Positions 35,839 through 44,858 of a stretch of DNA of 64,000 nt are shown here, in pieces (position 1 is the first letter of the stretch; every line of letters starts with the position of its first letter). Where the stretch lies: the NCBI RefSeq assembly GCF_016863435.1, contig NZ_BOOW01000045.1, positions 1-64,000 on the forward strand, in the 5' to 3' direction. The notes under the pieces were generated by a model. That model searched no databases and was not told the origin of the DNA. It saw only the letters and a program-made list of their open reading frames with translations. The DNA is from Sinosporangium siamense (GTDB taxonomy: Bacteria; Actinomycetota; Actinomycetes; Streptosporangiales; Streptosporangiaceae). The translations under genes were made by a program, and so were the position numbers.

Positions 35839-37182
35839 ATGGCAGGAATCGGGCCATCGAACTTACTTGATCGTCACGAGCGACGGCGTGTTCTTGCCGC
35901 CTGCTTCACCGGGACCACGATTGAGTGGTACGACTTCTTCCTCTACGGATCGGCTGCCGCGCTGATCTTCGCCCCACAGTTCTTTCCTTCGTTGAGCCCG
36001 TTCGCAGGCTCGCTCGCGGCGTTCGCGACGTTCGCGGTCGGATTCATCGCCCGGCCGATCGGTGCGATCATCCTGGCTCACTACGGGGACCGCTACGGAC
36101 GGAAGTCGGTCCTGGTGGCGTCCTTGATGATCATGGGTCTGGCCACGGTCGGCATCGGGCTGCTGCCTCCGTATGAATCGATCGGAGTGTTCGCGCCGAT
36201 CGCTCTGGTAGCTCTTCGGTTCTTGCAGGGAATCGGCGTCGGTGGTGAGTGGGGTGGTGCCGCGATGCTGGCGGTCGAGCACGCGCCGGCGAACCGTCGC
36301 GGTTTTTACGGCGCTTTCCCGCAAATGGGTGTCCCAGCGGGCCTCGTCCTGGCGAATGCCGCGCTTCTCGCGGTCACCGCGTCGCTGCCGGCGAACGAAT
36401 TCGAGGCGTGGGGATGGCGGATACCGTTCCTCGCCAGCGTTGTGCTCATCGGCATAGGGATGTTCATCCGGCTCAAGGTCGTGGAGAGCCCGGTGTTCGC
36501 CGCCGCGGCCCAACGCAGCGAGCTCGTCCGGCACCCGACTCTGCTGGTGCTGCGTCGGCATGGAAAGGGCATCGCCCTCGCGGGAGGCACCTTCATCGCC
36601 GGGAACGCGCTGGGCTACCTCTATATGGTCTACGTTCTCTCCTACGGTTCACGGGTGCTGGAACTCGATCGCGTCGTCCTGCTGGTCGCCATCCTGGCCG
36701 GCGCCGTACTCCAGTTGGTGTTGCTGCCGGTGTTCGGCGCGTTGTCGGACCGAATCGGTCGTCGTCTGGTCTACACCTGGGGGACTGCGGCCTGCCTGCT
36801 GTGGTCGTTCGCGTTCTTCCCTCTGATCGACATGCGGTCGTCCGCGGGGGTCGCAGTGGCCGTGGTGGTGATGGCCGGGCTGCTCGCCCCGACCTTCGCC
36901 GCCCAAAGCGCACTGTTCGCCGAACTCTTTCCCACGCCGGTCCGCTACAGCGGCTCCTCACTCGCCTATCAGATGGGCGCCGTACTCGGCGGCGGGCTGG
37001 CTCCGATGGTGGCGACCGCCCTGCACGGCAGCGGTGGCTCCTCGGTGCTCGTGATCGCCTACATGGTCGGGCTCTGCGTGGTCAGCCTGGGATGCGTGCT
37101 GGCGATCGCCGAGACCTCCGGCCGCACGTTGACCGCTCCGGCGAACATCGCGGAAGCCCCTGCGTCAGGCGGCGCACAGTGA
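35839..37182 (+). CDS. MHS-family MFS metabolite:proton symporter
   Basis: This 447-residue transporter of the MHS group (ProP, ShiA, KgtP relatives) has about 12 helices. Signatures are GTTIEWYDFFLYGSAAALIF at the start, the loop HYGDRYGRKSVL and RFLQGIGVGGEWGGAAMLAV. It imports an organic acid, betaine or aromatic acid with protons. It is first in an apparent operon with an amidohydrolase, RidA and an MBL protein. A 33-bp tandem duplication spans its stop codon. Confidence 0.92.
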   Translation: MAGIGPSNLLDRHERRRVLAACFTGTTIEWYDFFLYGSAAALIFAPQFFPSLSPFAGSLAAFATFAVGFIARPIGAIILAHYGDRYGRKSVLVASLMIMGLATVGIGLLPPYESIGVFAPIALVALRFLQGIGVGGEWGGAAMLAVEHAPANRRGFYGAFPQMGVPAGLVLANAALLAVTASLPANEFEAWGWRIPFLASVVLIGIGMFIRLKVVESPVFAAAAQRSELVRHPTLLVLRRHGKGIALAGGTFIAGNALGYLYMVYVLSYGSRVLELDRVVLLVAILAGAVLQLVLLPVFGALSDRIGRRLVYTWGTAACLLWSFAFFPLIDMRSSAGVAVAVVVMAGLLAPTFAAQSALFAELFPTPVRYSGSSLAYQMGAVLGGGLAPMVATALHGSGGSSVLVIAYMVGLCVVSLGCVLAIAETSGRTLTAPANIAEAPASGGAQ

Positions 37183-37215
37183 GCGGAAGCCCCTGCATCA
37201 GGCGGCGCACAGTGA
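37150..37215 (+). repeat. 33-bp tandem duplication at a gene overlap
   Basis: Units 37150-37182 and 37183-37215 differ at one base (G37164 versus A37197). Each ends CACAGTGA, which holds a TGA and an overlapping GTG. The first TGA stops the symporter gene; the GTGs at 37179 and 37212 are both in frame as starts for the amidohydrolase. Confidence 0.9.
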
Positions 37216-38843
37216 GCAGCGCACCGGCGGCCGACAATGAAGCCACCGTGGTCCAGGCGTCCATCCGCACCATGGACCCGCAGATGCCGCGCGCCGGCGC
37301 GATGCTCGTCCGCGACGGACGCGTCGCCGCGATCGGCGACGTCGAGGAGGTCGAAGCGGCGGCCGGCACCGGTGCACGGCGGCTTGACCTGCGCGGTGCC
37401 ACTGTCGTCCCCGGGCTGATCGACAGCCACAACCACATGCTGTGGGTGGCGATGCAGGATCAGCTGCTCGACCTCGCCGGCTGCCGGAGCATCAGCGAGG
37501 TTCAGCAGCGGATCCGCGTTCACGCCGAGCGGAATCCGGACGGCTGGATTGTCTCGAGTGAAGGCTGGTTCATCGAGGACCTGGCCGAGGCGCGGCATCC
37601 GACCCGCGGCGAACTCGACGCCGCTGTCGCGGACCGGCCAATCTACCTGCCGCGAATCGCCCACGCCGCGGTCGCCAACTCGGAAGCCCTGCGCATCGCG
37701 GGGATCGACACCGATCACCCGGACGTCGCCGGCGGACGGATCGTACGTGATCCGGACAGCGGCCGCCCCACCGGCGAGCTGCTCGAAGCGCCGGCGTTCG
37801 AGCTTGTCGCCCGGCATGTCCCCGCCGTGTCGGTCAGGCAGCGGGAGGCGGCACTCCGGGCCGTCCAGGCGCGGTACCACGCTGCGGGAGTCACCGGAGT
37901 GGTCGACCCGTGCCTCACCGCCGACGACATGGCGATCTACCGCGCATTGCACGAGCGAGGCGAGCTGACCGTGCGGACGGTGATGATGCCGGTCGTCGAA
38001 CCGCACCTGCCGGATGACGACCTGGACGCATGGTTGTCCGCTCTTCCCGGCCCGACCGGCCAGGGCGATGAGTGGCTGCGAACAGGCGGCGTCAAGGTCT
38101 TCCTCGACGGCATCGCGTCCATGGGCACCGCCCTGCTCCGCGAGCCGTATCCGGGCGAGGGGCACGGGTGTGGAACGCAGGTCGTGCCGGCCGAGAGGCT
38201 CCGGGCCATCGCGGCCGCCTGTGCGCGGCGCGGCTGGTCTGTGGGGGTGCACACCGTAGGCGGCGGTGCCATCGACCTGGCCCTCGCCGTGTTCGCCGAG
38301 GTCGACTCCGCTCAGGCTCCGATAGCCGGGCTCCGCTTCAGCCTGATCCACGCCTACCTGTGGCCGTCGGAGCAGAACATCGCGACCGCCGCTCGCCTGG
38401 GCGTGTGTGTAGCGGTGCAGCCTCCGATGCAGACATGGGTCGCGCCGAAGCTCGTCGCGCGCTGGGGCGTGGACGGAGCCGCCCGTGCGACGCCCCTGCG
38501 GGCCTGGCTCGACGGCGGCGTGCGGATCGGCGGGGGGTCGGACGCGCCCCTCACCCCGACCGACCCGCTCGCCGGGATATGGCAGGCGGTGACGCGGCAA
38601 GTGGCCGGCCATGGAGTGCTCGGCCCGGAGCAGTGCCTCACGGCAGAGGAGGCGTTGGCGCTCTACACCACGGGTGCCGCCCACCTGAGCTTCGCCGACC
38701 ACGAGCGCGGGGTGCTCAGGGTCGGGATGGCCGCGGATTGGGTGGCGCTCGACACCGATCCTGTCGCCGCACCGCATGACCTGCGCTCGGCGCAGGTCCT
38801 GAAGACCTGTGTGGGCGGGCTAATCGTCCATGACAACTTGTAA
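37212..38843 (+). CDS. Amidohydrolase family protein (YtcJ/amidohydrolase-3 type)
   Basis: This protein of 543 residues is a metal-dependent TIM-barrel hydrolase of the amidohydrolase-3 group: PGLIDSHNHML with the first metal ligands, SSEGWFIEDLAE, GGVKVFLDGIAS, GVHTVGGGAIDLAL and GGGSDAPLTPTDPLAGIWQA. It cleaves an amide or similar bond in a small substrate; the substrate is unknown. Start is GTG 37212 (VSSAPAADNE), or GTG 37179, which adds 11 residues through the tandem duplication. It is translationally coupled to the symporter, so the substrate is probably what the symporter imports. Confidence 0.9.
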   Translation: MSSAPAADNEATVVQASIRTMDPQMPRAGAMLVRDGRVAAIGDVEEVEAAAGTGARRLDLRGATVVPGLIDSHNHMLWVAMQDQLLDLAGCRSISEVQQRIRVHAERNPDGWIVSSEGWFIEDLAEARHPTRGELDAAVADRPIYLPRIAHAAVANSEALRIAGIDTDHPDVAGGRIVRDPDSGRPTGELLEAPAFELVARHVPAVSVRQREAALRAVQARYHAAGVTGVVDPCLTADDMAIYRALHERGELTVRTVMMPVVEPHLPDDDLDAWLSALPGPTGQGDEWLRTGGVKVFLDGIASMGTALLREPYPGEGHGCGTQVVPAERLRAIAAACARRGWSVGVHTVGGGAIDLALAVFAEVDSAQAPIAGLRFSLIHAYLWPSEQNIATAARLGVCVAVQPPMQTWVAPKLVARWGVDGAARATPLRAWLDGGVRIGGGSDAPLTPTDPLAGIWQAVTRQVAGHGVLGPEQCLTAEEALALYTTGAAHLSFADHERGVLRVGMAADWVALDTDPVAAPHDLRSAQVLKTCVGGLIVHDNL

Positions 38844-38855
38844 CGAAGGTGCACC

Positions 38856-39053
38856 ATGGGCTGTCTCGACGAGTACGACGGGATCATCCTCGGGGCCGGC
38901 CACAACGGCCTCATCACCCAGGCATATCTGTCCAGGGCCGGCCTGAAGACGCTCTCCTCGGCCGCTGCACGGTCGCGGGCGCGCTCACTGCTCGACCGGG
39001 CCTTCGGCCGTACGAAAGGTACGGCACTGCCAAACGCGCCATCCGTGTCCTGA
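38856..39053 (+). pseudogene. Remnant of a phytoene-dehydrogenase-like FAD oxidoreductase
   Basis: Residues YDGIILGAGHNGLITQAYL and SRAGLKTL form the N-terminal FAD motif of large NAD(P)/FAD oxidoreductases (normally about 500 residues). The frame then shifts (RCTVAGALT continues in another frame) and ends by 39053. The rest of the gene is missing from the 240 bases before RidA. It was probably once an enzyme of this operon. Confidence 0.75.
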
Positions 39054-39296
39054 CGGGAGAGCCGAGAGCAGGGGACAGAGACAGCCGATCGGGCTCGTGG
39101 TCGGCGGGAAATGCGATTGTGCTCGGCGAGGCCGGTCGGGTAGAGGTTACGGGGAGCCGGAAACAGCGGGGTTTCCCTGGCCGGCTAAGGGGAGATCCGG
39201 CTGCGACAATTCCTTGAATATCAGTCGATGACCCGAATGAACGCTGCGAATAATCGGCCGTTCGGGTGAGTGCTACACAGTGAAGGAGACTAAAGA
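39054..39296. other. Spacer upstream of ridA-like gene
   Basis: This spacer probably consists of decayed sequence from the lost oxidoreductase gene. No gene or clear signal was seen apart from the ribosome-binding site of the next gene. Confidence 0.35.
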
Positions 39297-39695
39297 ATGC
39301 TCAAGAAGTTGAACGGAGATTTGCATCCGACGTCGGGATACAGCCACGTCACCATCGCCGCGCCGGGGCGGATGGTTTTCCTGGCCGGGCAGATGCCTAT
39401 GGACGACTCCGGTGAGCGCGTGGTGGGCGTCGGCGATCTGGACGCCCAGGTGGACCGGACGGTTCTGAACGCGATGAAAGCTCTCGCCCTTGCCGGTGTG
39501 AGGCCGGACGACGTTGTGCGGTCGGTAGTTTACGTCGTCTCCTCCGATTACATCGACCCTGCCCGGGCCTGGCACCGGTTCTTCGAATCAGAGATCGGTG
39601 CGGCTCTCACGTCGGCGAGCACGCTCGTCGGGGTGAGCACGCTCGGATTCCCCGAGCAGCTCGTTGAGCTCGAGCTCACAGCGGTGATCTCATGA
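39297..39695 (+). CDS. RidA-family (YjgF/Rid) protein
   Basis: This 132-residue protein has the Rid trimer fold: SGYSHVTIAAPGRMVFLAGQ, NAMKALALAGVRPDDVVRSV, and the C-terminal LGFPEQLVELELTAVIS. The usual active-site Arg of RidA (RxxV) is not clear: here the strand reads SASTLVGVSTL, so it is more like the Rid subfamilies without imine deaminase Arg. ATG 39297 follows AAGGAG at ideal spacing. Overlaps the MBL gene by 4 bases. Confidence 0.88.
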   Translation: MLKKLNGDLHPTSGYSHVTIAAPGRMVFLAGQMPMDDSGERVVGVGDLDAQVDRTVLNAMKALALAGVRPDDVVRSVVYVVSSDYIDPARAWHRFFESEIGAALTSASTLVGVSTLGFPEQLVELELTAVIS

Positions 39696-40678
39696 CGGGC
39701 TCCACACCGGTCGCGAGAGCACGCAGACCGTTCGCCTCGTCCGCCGACCTCGCGGAGAAACAGCAGACGCTTGAGGTGCTCGCGGAGGGCGTATACGCGC
39801 TGACCGCGGAGGGGGACCCCAACGTCGGCGCGATCGAAGGCGATGACTTCCTCGTCTGCTTCGAGGCGCTGGCGACCCCGGTCGCCGCGGGCAAGTGGCT
39901 GGCGCGGCTCAGGGAACACACCGACAAGCCGATTCGATATCTCGTCCTCAGCCACTATCACGCGGTCCGCGTGCTGGGCGCGTCCGCCTTCGGGGCCGAC
40001 GTGATCGTCGCGCATGAGAACACCTCCGCGCTGATAGCCGAGCGTGGCACGCAGGACTGGGAGTCGGAGTTCGGCCGGATGCCACGGCTTTTCGACACCC
40101 CCGAGTCGATCCCCGGCCTCACCTGGCCGACACTGACCTTCACGGACCGGGTCACGATCCCGTTGGGGAAAACCCGAGGCGACCTCGTGCTGGAATACGC
40201 CGGACGCGGCCACACCGAGGGCGACATCGTGGCGTGGCTGCCACAGCAGAGGATCCTCTTCGCCGGTGACCTCGTGGAGTCGGCGGCCGCGCTCTACACC
40301 GGCGACGCGTTCCACCAGGAGTGGGCTACGTCGACTCTGGACCGAATCGCCGGCTACGAGGCGGAGATCATGGTCGGCGGGCGCGGCGCGGTCGCACGCG
40401 ATCGCGACGGCGTCACCGCCGCGATCGCCCAGACCCGGCATTTCCTGGAGGTGATGATTCGCGAGGTACAGGCGGTGCGATCGCGCGAGGGCACGCTCAA
40501 GGAAGCGTTTGAGGCCTGCCACGCCGCCCTGGTCGACGGCTATGGCCACTGGCCGATCTTCGAACACTGCCTGCCGTTCAACGTCGCCCGGCTGTGGGAC
40601 GAACTGGCAGGCATCGAGCGGCCGGTGATCTGGACCGCCGAGCGTGACCGCTCCGTGTGGAACCAGTTGCAGAGCTGA
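39692..40678 (+). CDS. MBL-fold protein with altered HxHxDH motif
   Basis: This 328-residue protein has the metallo-beta-lactamase fold: first motif LSHYHAVRVLGASAFG (His88, His90), GRGHTEGDIVAWLP and LFAGDLVE. In the first motif, HxHxDH reads HYHAVR, so the second-metal Asp and His are absent. This variant seems to be a subfamily trait rather than decay, because the rest is intact. The ATG overlaps the RidA stop (ATGA). It closes the operon of symporter, amidohydrolase and RidA. Confidence 0.9.
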   Translation: MTGSTPVARARRPFASSADLAEKQQTLEVLAEGVYALTAEGDPNVGAIEGDDFLVCFEALATPVAAGKWLARLREHTDKPIRYLVLSHYHAVRVLGASAFGADVIVAHENTSALIAERGTQDWESEFGRMPRLFDTPESIPGLTWPTLTFTDRVTIPLGKTRGDLVLEYAGRGHTEGDIVAWLPQQRILFAGDLVESAAALYTGDAFHQEWATSTLDRIAGYEAEIMVGGRGAVARDRDGVTAAIAQTRHFLEVMIREVQAVRSREGTLKEAFEACHAALVDGYGHWPIFEHCLPFNVARLWDELAGIERPVIWTAERDRSVWNQLQS

Positions 40679-40747
40679 AGCCGCCGGGCCGGTGCTCGAC
40701 CAACTGGCACGGCAAGAGCCGGAGTGACACCGCTCAGCCGGCCGGGC

Positions 40748-42088
40748 TCACTCCCTTCTCCGGGTCACGGCGATCAGGGCTGCGGCGAGCGGGAAGAGGG
40801 CGACGACCAGCAGCGTGCGGTGCAGGGGCATCGACTCCGACAGCGCCCCGGCGATGGCGGAGCCCACCCCGCCGCCGACGAAGAACGTCAGGTTGAGCAG
40901 CCCCATCCCCGCGCCGCGCAGCGGGAGGGGCAGCCGCGCCGACACCTCGCCGGTGATCACGACCTGGGTGAGGGCGAACGCGGCGAGACTCAGCGAGGCC
41001 GCGAGCACGGCGGGCCAGGGGCCGCCCCAGCCCGTCGCGGTGACGATCATGGCGACCGCCGCCGCCAGCGCGGTGCCGGCCAGCAGCAGCCGGCCACCGC
41101 GCCCCGGAAGCCGCCCGGCGCGGCGCGACAGCACAGCGCCGATCGCGGCGCCCGGAAGCAGTGCCACACCGATCGTGAGCACGCTCCAGCCGTACGGCGC
41201 AGCCAGGATCTGCGGGATCACGTACATAGCGGCGAACAGGGCGCCGAACACGCCCACGCCGGTGGCCGCCGCGATCCGAATGGCCGGGTCGCCGACGACC
41301 TGGCGCGGCACGAAGCCGTCCGGCCGCCGCGCCACCCACCCGGCCAGGGCGGCGGCGGCGAGCACGAGCATCACCGCGAGCGCCAGGACGACAGGGCCGT
41401 CGAGCTTAAGCGTCCTGGCCTGGATGAGCACGATCACCGTACTCACGGTCACGGTCAGCGCGGCGGCACCGGTGACGTCGACGGGACGGTGTGACCCGGC
41501 GCGTACGACCGCCGGCCGGAGGCAGAAGGGGACCGCCAGGATCGACAGCGCCGGCAGCACGACGGTGACGCGCCAGCTCAGCCATGCCGTCACCATCCCG
41601 CCGAGCAGCGTGGCGGCGGAGGCGAAGAGAGCCATGACCACGCCGTAGCGGGCGAGCACCCGCAGGCGTTCACCGGCGTCCACGCCCGCGAGCAGCGCCG
41701 CGGCGACCGCCGCCGTGCCGCCGGACCCCGCCGCCAGCAGCAGCCGCCCGGCGACCAGGGCGCCTAGGGTGGGCGCCACGAGGCACAGCAGCGCGCCGGC
41801 GACGAGCGTCAGCGACGCGATCAGCAAGGTGGTGCGGGTCCCCCGGGAGTCGGCCAGCCGTCCGAAGACGGCGGTGCCGACGCCGAGCGCCAGCGCGTGC
41901 GCGGTGAGGACCCAGGCGACCTGGGCGGGGCCCGCGTTCAGCGCCCGGGCGACCTGGGGCAACGCCACGGCGGCAGCCGTGACGCCGAAGACGGCCGGGC
42001 CGAACAGGCAGCCAAGCCGCACCGCGGTCGACAGCGGGCCGATCCGGCCGGGAGAGGGTTCGATCCCGGCGACGGGCGCGGCGCTCAC
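40748..42088 (-). CDS. MFS transporter, drug-export type
   Basis: This 446-residue protein has 12 or so helices and the MFS loop GRLADSRGTRTTLL near residue 75. The order of segments (VAWVLTAHALALGVGTAVFG, PGAAIGAVLSRRAGRLPGRG) fits multidrug exporters of the DHA group. GTG 42088 overlaps the cupin stop by 4 bases, so the two are translated together. The substrate is unknown. Confidence 0.88.
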   Translation of the reverse strand: MSAAPVAGIEPSPGRIGPLSTAVRLGCLFGPAVFGVTAAAVALPQVARALNAGPAQVAWVLTAHALALGVGTAVFGRLADSRGTRTTLLIASLTLVAGALLCLVAPTLGALVAGRLLLAAGSGGTAAVAAALLAGVDAGERLRVLARYGVVMALFASAATLLGGMVTAWLSWRVTVVLPALSILAVPFCLRPAVVRAGSHRPVDVTGAAALTVTVSTVIVLIQARTLKLDGPVVLALAVMLVLAAAALAGWVARRPDGFVPRQVVGDPAIRIAAATGVGVFGALFAAMYVIPQILAAPYGWSVLTIGVALLPGAAIGAVLSRRAGRLPGRGGRLLLAGTALAAAVAMIVTATGWGGPWPAVLAASLSLAAFALTQVVITGEVSARLPLPLRGAGMGLLNLTFFVGGGVGSAIAGALSESMPLHRTLLVVALFPLAAALIAVTRRRE

Positions 42089-42579
42089 CGGGAGCTCCGC
42101 AGCGACTGCCAGGCGGCGACGTCCACGAAGTGCACGTCATAGCGTTCCTGCTCCGGCAGCAGGCTGTCGAAGGGCGCCAGGCCGTGCTGGACCCGCGCCA
42201 ACTGCCGGAAATAGCCGAAACGCTCGACACCTGGCGTCAAAACGGACAGCAGTTCGGCGTCCGCCCCCGGCGTCGCGCCGAAGGCGTGCGGCACGCGCGG
42301 CGGCACGACGACGAGCCCGCCTTCGGAAACGGTCGCCACCTCCTCACCGACGAGGAACTCCATCACTCCGTCCAGGACGTAGAACAACTCGGTGGAGAAC
42401 GCGTGGTAATGCGGCTTGGCGCCGTCGCGGCCCGCCCTCAGCGTGAGCCGGTTGGCGCCGAGCGCGCCCGCGGTGCCACTCGCGTCGGCGAGCAGCGTGA
42501 ACGCGCCCCCAGCGGGGAGTGCGACGACCTCCGCCGCCTCCGCGGGCACGACGAGGGCCCGCGATCCCGTGTACGTCAT
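42085..42579 (-). CDS. Cupin-domain protein
   Basis: This 164-residue protein has a single beta-barrel cupin with both motifs: HYHAFSTELFYVLDGVMEFL (metal-binding His and Glu) and GGLVVVPPRVPHAFG. It could be a small dioxygenase, isomerase or sensor; quercetinase-like proteins look similar. It is first in an operon with the MFS exporter and faces a LysR gene. Confidence 0.9.
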   Translation of the reverse strand: MTYTGSRALVVPAEAAEVVALPAGGAFTLLADASGTAGALGANRLTLRAGRDGAKPHYHAFSTELFYVLDGVMEFLVGEEVATVSEGGLVVVPPRVPHAFGATPGADAELLSVLTPGVERFGYFRQLARVQHGLAPFDSLLPEQERYDVHFVDVAAWQSLRSSR

Positions 42580-42685
42580 CTTCAGCTCCTTCCTGATCGG
42601 GATCCATTGGAGCCCGGGAACAAGCCGCGAACCAGAATCGGTTATGACCTGCAGTCATCACGAATCGAGATGAATCGGGGCGGCG

Positions 42686-43558
42686 GTGGAACTGCGGCAG
42701 TTGACGTACTTCGTGGCGGTCGCCGAAGAAGGCGGGTTCGGCCGCGCGGCCGAACGGCTCAGCATCGTGCAGTCGGCGGTGAGCCAGCAGATCGGCAGGC
42801 TCGAACGCGAGCTGGGCGTGCCGCTGTTCGACCGTTCGACCCGGCACGTGCGCCTGTCCGGCGCGGGCGAGCGCCTGCTGCCCGAGGCGCGCGCTGTCCT
42901 GGCCGCCGCGCACCGCGCCCGGCAGGTCGCCGCCGACATCCGCGCGGGCACCGACGGGGTCCTGCGGCTGGGCATCGTGCAGGGACCCGGCGACCGGATC
43001 TACCGCACGCTCAGCGAACTGGCCGCCGTCGCGCCTCGCCTCCAGGTCCGCCCGCGCCGGCTCCCCCTGCCCGCCCGCCTGTCAGCCGTGCGCTCCGGGG
43101 AACTCGACGCGGCGCTCGTCCGCGCACTCGCCGACACGCCCGGCCTGGAACTGCTCCCGATCTGGACGGACCCGCTGTACGCGGCGCTGCCCGCCGATCA
43201 CCGGCTGACGCGCGCGGCGGAACTCAGGCTCGAAGACCTGGCGGACCTCCCCCTCCGGCTCGCCCCACGCGAGGACAACCCGCCCTTCCACGATCTGATC
43301 ACCGACGCCTGCCGGAAGGCCGGGATCGCCCCGCCCGCCGGGCCACCGTTCACGACCTTCCAGGAGACCCTGTCCGACCTCGGCGCCGGCGACCCGTCGT
43401 GGACGGTGTTCTACGAGGTCACCGGCTTGCCGGAGATCCCCAGGGTCGCCATCCGCCCGCTGGCGGGGCTCACCCTGACCACCTCGCTGGCCGTCCCCCC
43501 TGGCCCGCCGACCCCGGCCGTCCGTCACCTGCTGGACACCCTGACGCGCGTCACCTGA
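42686..43558 (+). CDS. LysR-family transcriptional regulator
   Basis: This 290-residue protein has the LysR HTH in its first 60 residues (MELRQLTYFVAVAEEGGFGR, QSAVSQQIGRLERELG) and a periplasmic-binding-like effector domain. GTG 42686 is used as start. It probably controls the divergent cupin/MFS operon; the 106-base spacer contains T-N11-A-like sequences but no clear dyad. Confidence 0.92.
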   Translation: MELRQLTYFVAVAEEGGFGRAAERLSIVQSAVSQQIGRLERELGVPLFDRSTRHVRLSGAGERLLPEARAVLAAAHRARQVAADIRAGTDGVLRLGIVQGPGDRIYRTLSELAAVAPRLQVRPRRLPLPARLSAVRSGELDAALVRALADTPGLELLPIWTDPLYAALPADHRLTRAAELRLEDLADLPLRLAPREDNPPFHDLITDACRKAGIAPPAGPPFTTFQETLSDLGAGDPSWTVFYEVTGLPEIPRVAIRPLAGLTLTTSLAVPPGPPTPAVRHLLDTLTRVT

Positions 43559-43654
43559 CCTCGCCGAGGTGCCCTTGGCGCCCGGCCGCCGTGTCGATTG
43601 GCTTCGTCCGCATGTAGGCACGTGAGCTTGCCGGCGGCCCGGGAACACGTGACG

Positions 43655-43793
43655 GGGAACTCCGAAGTCCGTCCGCCCGCACCGCATCGCGGGGAACCTC
43701 GGCGTCGCTGACTTCGCCCTCGCGGCAGAGAAGGTCGCGGCGATTGATGCGATCGACACCGGGGTGCGTGGCGGGCCCGATCCTGACGCCTGA
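43655..43793 (+). pseudogene. Aldo/keto reductase C-terminal remnant
   Basis: The reading PKSVRPHRIAGNLGVADFAL, then AAIDAIDTGVRGGPDPDA and a stop at 43791 matches the C-terminus of aldo/keto reductases (2,5-diketo-gluconate reductase type). An in-frame stop lies just upstream. Only about 45 of some 275 residues remain. Confidence 0.75.
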
Positions 43794-43869
43794 CGTCGGG
43801 GGCCGGCTACTTCAGCTGAGCAGAGTCTGTCGTGTCCGGCGCCGGATTCCGGGGATCAGCACGGTGACA

Positions 43870-44775
43870 TCACTGATCGTGCGCATCGGCGTAGAAGGCG
43901 CGTACGGCGAAGCCGATCCACTCAGGGTTGTCCCAGGTGCCCCACCTTGAGCGTGCCTCCGGATCGACGGTGGCCACCGCCTGCTCCTCCGACGCCCCGG
44001 AGGCCTTCAGCTCGGCGGTCCTGGCGCGTACGTGCCGCAGGTAGTCGCGGATCTCGGCCGGCAGCCCGGCGTCGGCGATCTCACCGTGCCCGGGAACGAC
44101 GACGACCGGGTCCAGCTCGATGAACCGGTCGAGCAGGGTGATCCAGTGGCCGCCGTCCACGTCGGCGTCGTACGGCGGGAAGTACGGCGCGATGGGGAAC
44201 ATCCGCGTCTCGATGAGGTCGCCGCCGAACAGCACCCGCCCGTCCACCAGCACCGTCTGGTCGGAACCGGTGTGCGCGGCGCCCCAGGTCCGCAGCTCCA
44301 CAAGGCGACCGCCGAGGTCGATCTCGGCGGCGCCGTCGTAGACCAGGTCCGGGTCCACGAACTCGACGTCCTTGAGCTCGGCGGCGATGTGCGGGCCGAG
44401 CCCGGCGAACATCTTCAGGTACGCGGGCCCCTTGCGCCGCAACTCCTCACGCTGGGAGCGGTTGTAGACGATGCTCGCCTCGCCCTTGAACGCCTGTGCG
44501 CCGAACCCATGCTCGGGGTGGAAATGGGTGATCGTCAGGTAGAGCGGAAGGTCACCCAGCAGGCGGCGGGCCTGCTCCAGCACGTACGCGCCGTTCCTGG
44601 GGCCGATCCCGGTCTCGATCACCAGCCCGGCGCGCTCACCGGCGACGATGCCGACGTTGGGCACGAGGGGGACGCGGCCGTCGGGGATCACGTACACGCC
44701 TTCGGACACCTCGACCGGCTCCCCTTGGACCAGCGGGGGCGGGGCAGCCGAGAGGTCCGGCAGTGGGAGCTCCAT
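43870..44775 (-). CDS. MBL-fold hydrolase
   Basis: This 301-residue protein has metallo-beta-lactamase motifs: THFHPEHGFG (HxHxEH, with Glu for the usual Asp), GAAHTGSDQTV, LFGGDLIE and VVPGHGE. It is a hydrolase of the glyoxalase II/quinoprotein-associated kind with unknown substrate. ATG 44775 has GGAGG 7 bases upstream; the reading to 44829 has no homology. It is divergent from a TetR gene that probably represses it. Confidence 0.9.
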   Translation of the reverse strand: MELPLPDLSAAPPPLVQGEPVEVSEGVYVIPDGRVPLVPNVGIVAGERAGLVIETGIGPRNGAYVLEQARRLLGDLPLYLTITHFHPEHGFGAQAFKGEASIVYNRSQREELRRKGPAYLKMFAGLGPHIAAELKDVEFVDPDLVYDGAAEIDLGGRLVELRTWGAAHTGSDQTVLVDGRVLFGGDLIETRMFPIAPYFPPYDADVDGGHWITLLDRFIELDPVVVVPGHGEIADAGLPAEIRDYLRHVRARTAELKASGASEEQAVATVDPEARSRWGTWDNPEWIGFAVRAFYADAHDQ

Positions 44776-44795
44776 GGCGGTTCCTCCAATCTGAT

Positions 44796-44845
44796 CAGTG
44801 TTCAGTTTCGGTGAGGCCGAACGTAACACAGAAATCTGAACACTG
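44796..44845. promoter_or_regulatory. Paired TetR operators (CAGTGTTCAG ... CTGAACACTG)
   Basis: CAGTGTTCAG at 44796-44805 and its exact reverse complement at 44836-44845 lie 30 bases apart in the space between the divergent MBL and TetR genes. The second copy extends into the dyad AACA-C-TGTT (44839-44847). TTAAGAT follows and could be the -10 region of the TetR gene. Confidence 0.75.
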
Positions 44846-44858
44846 TTAAGATGGGGCC

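Noticed and set aside
36249-38843. An 864-residue reading including the amidohydrolase
   Set aside because: Its first 300 residues are an out-of-frame shadow of the symporter gene; the real start is at the GTG overlap (37179/37212).
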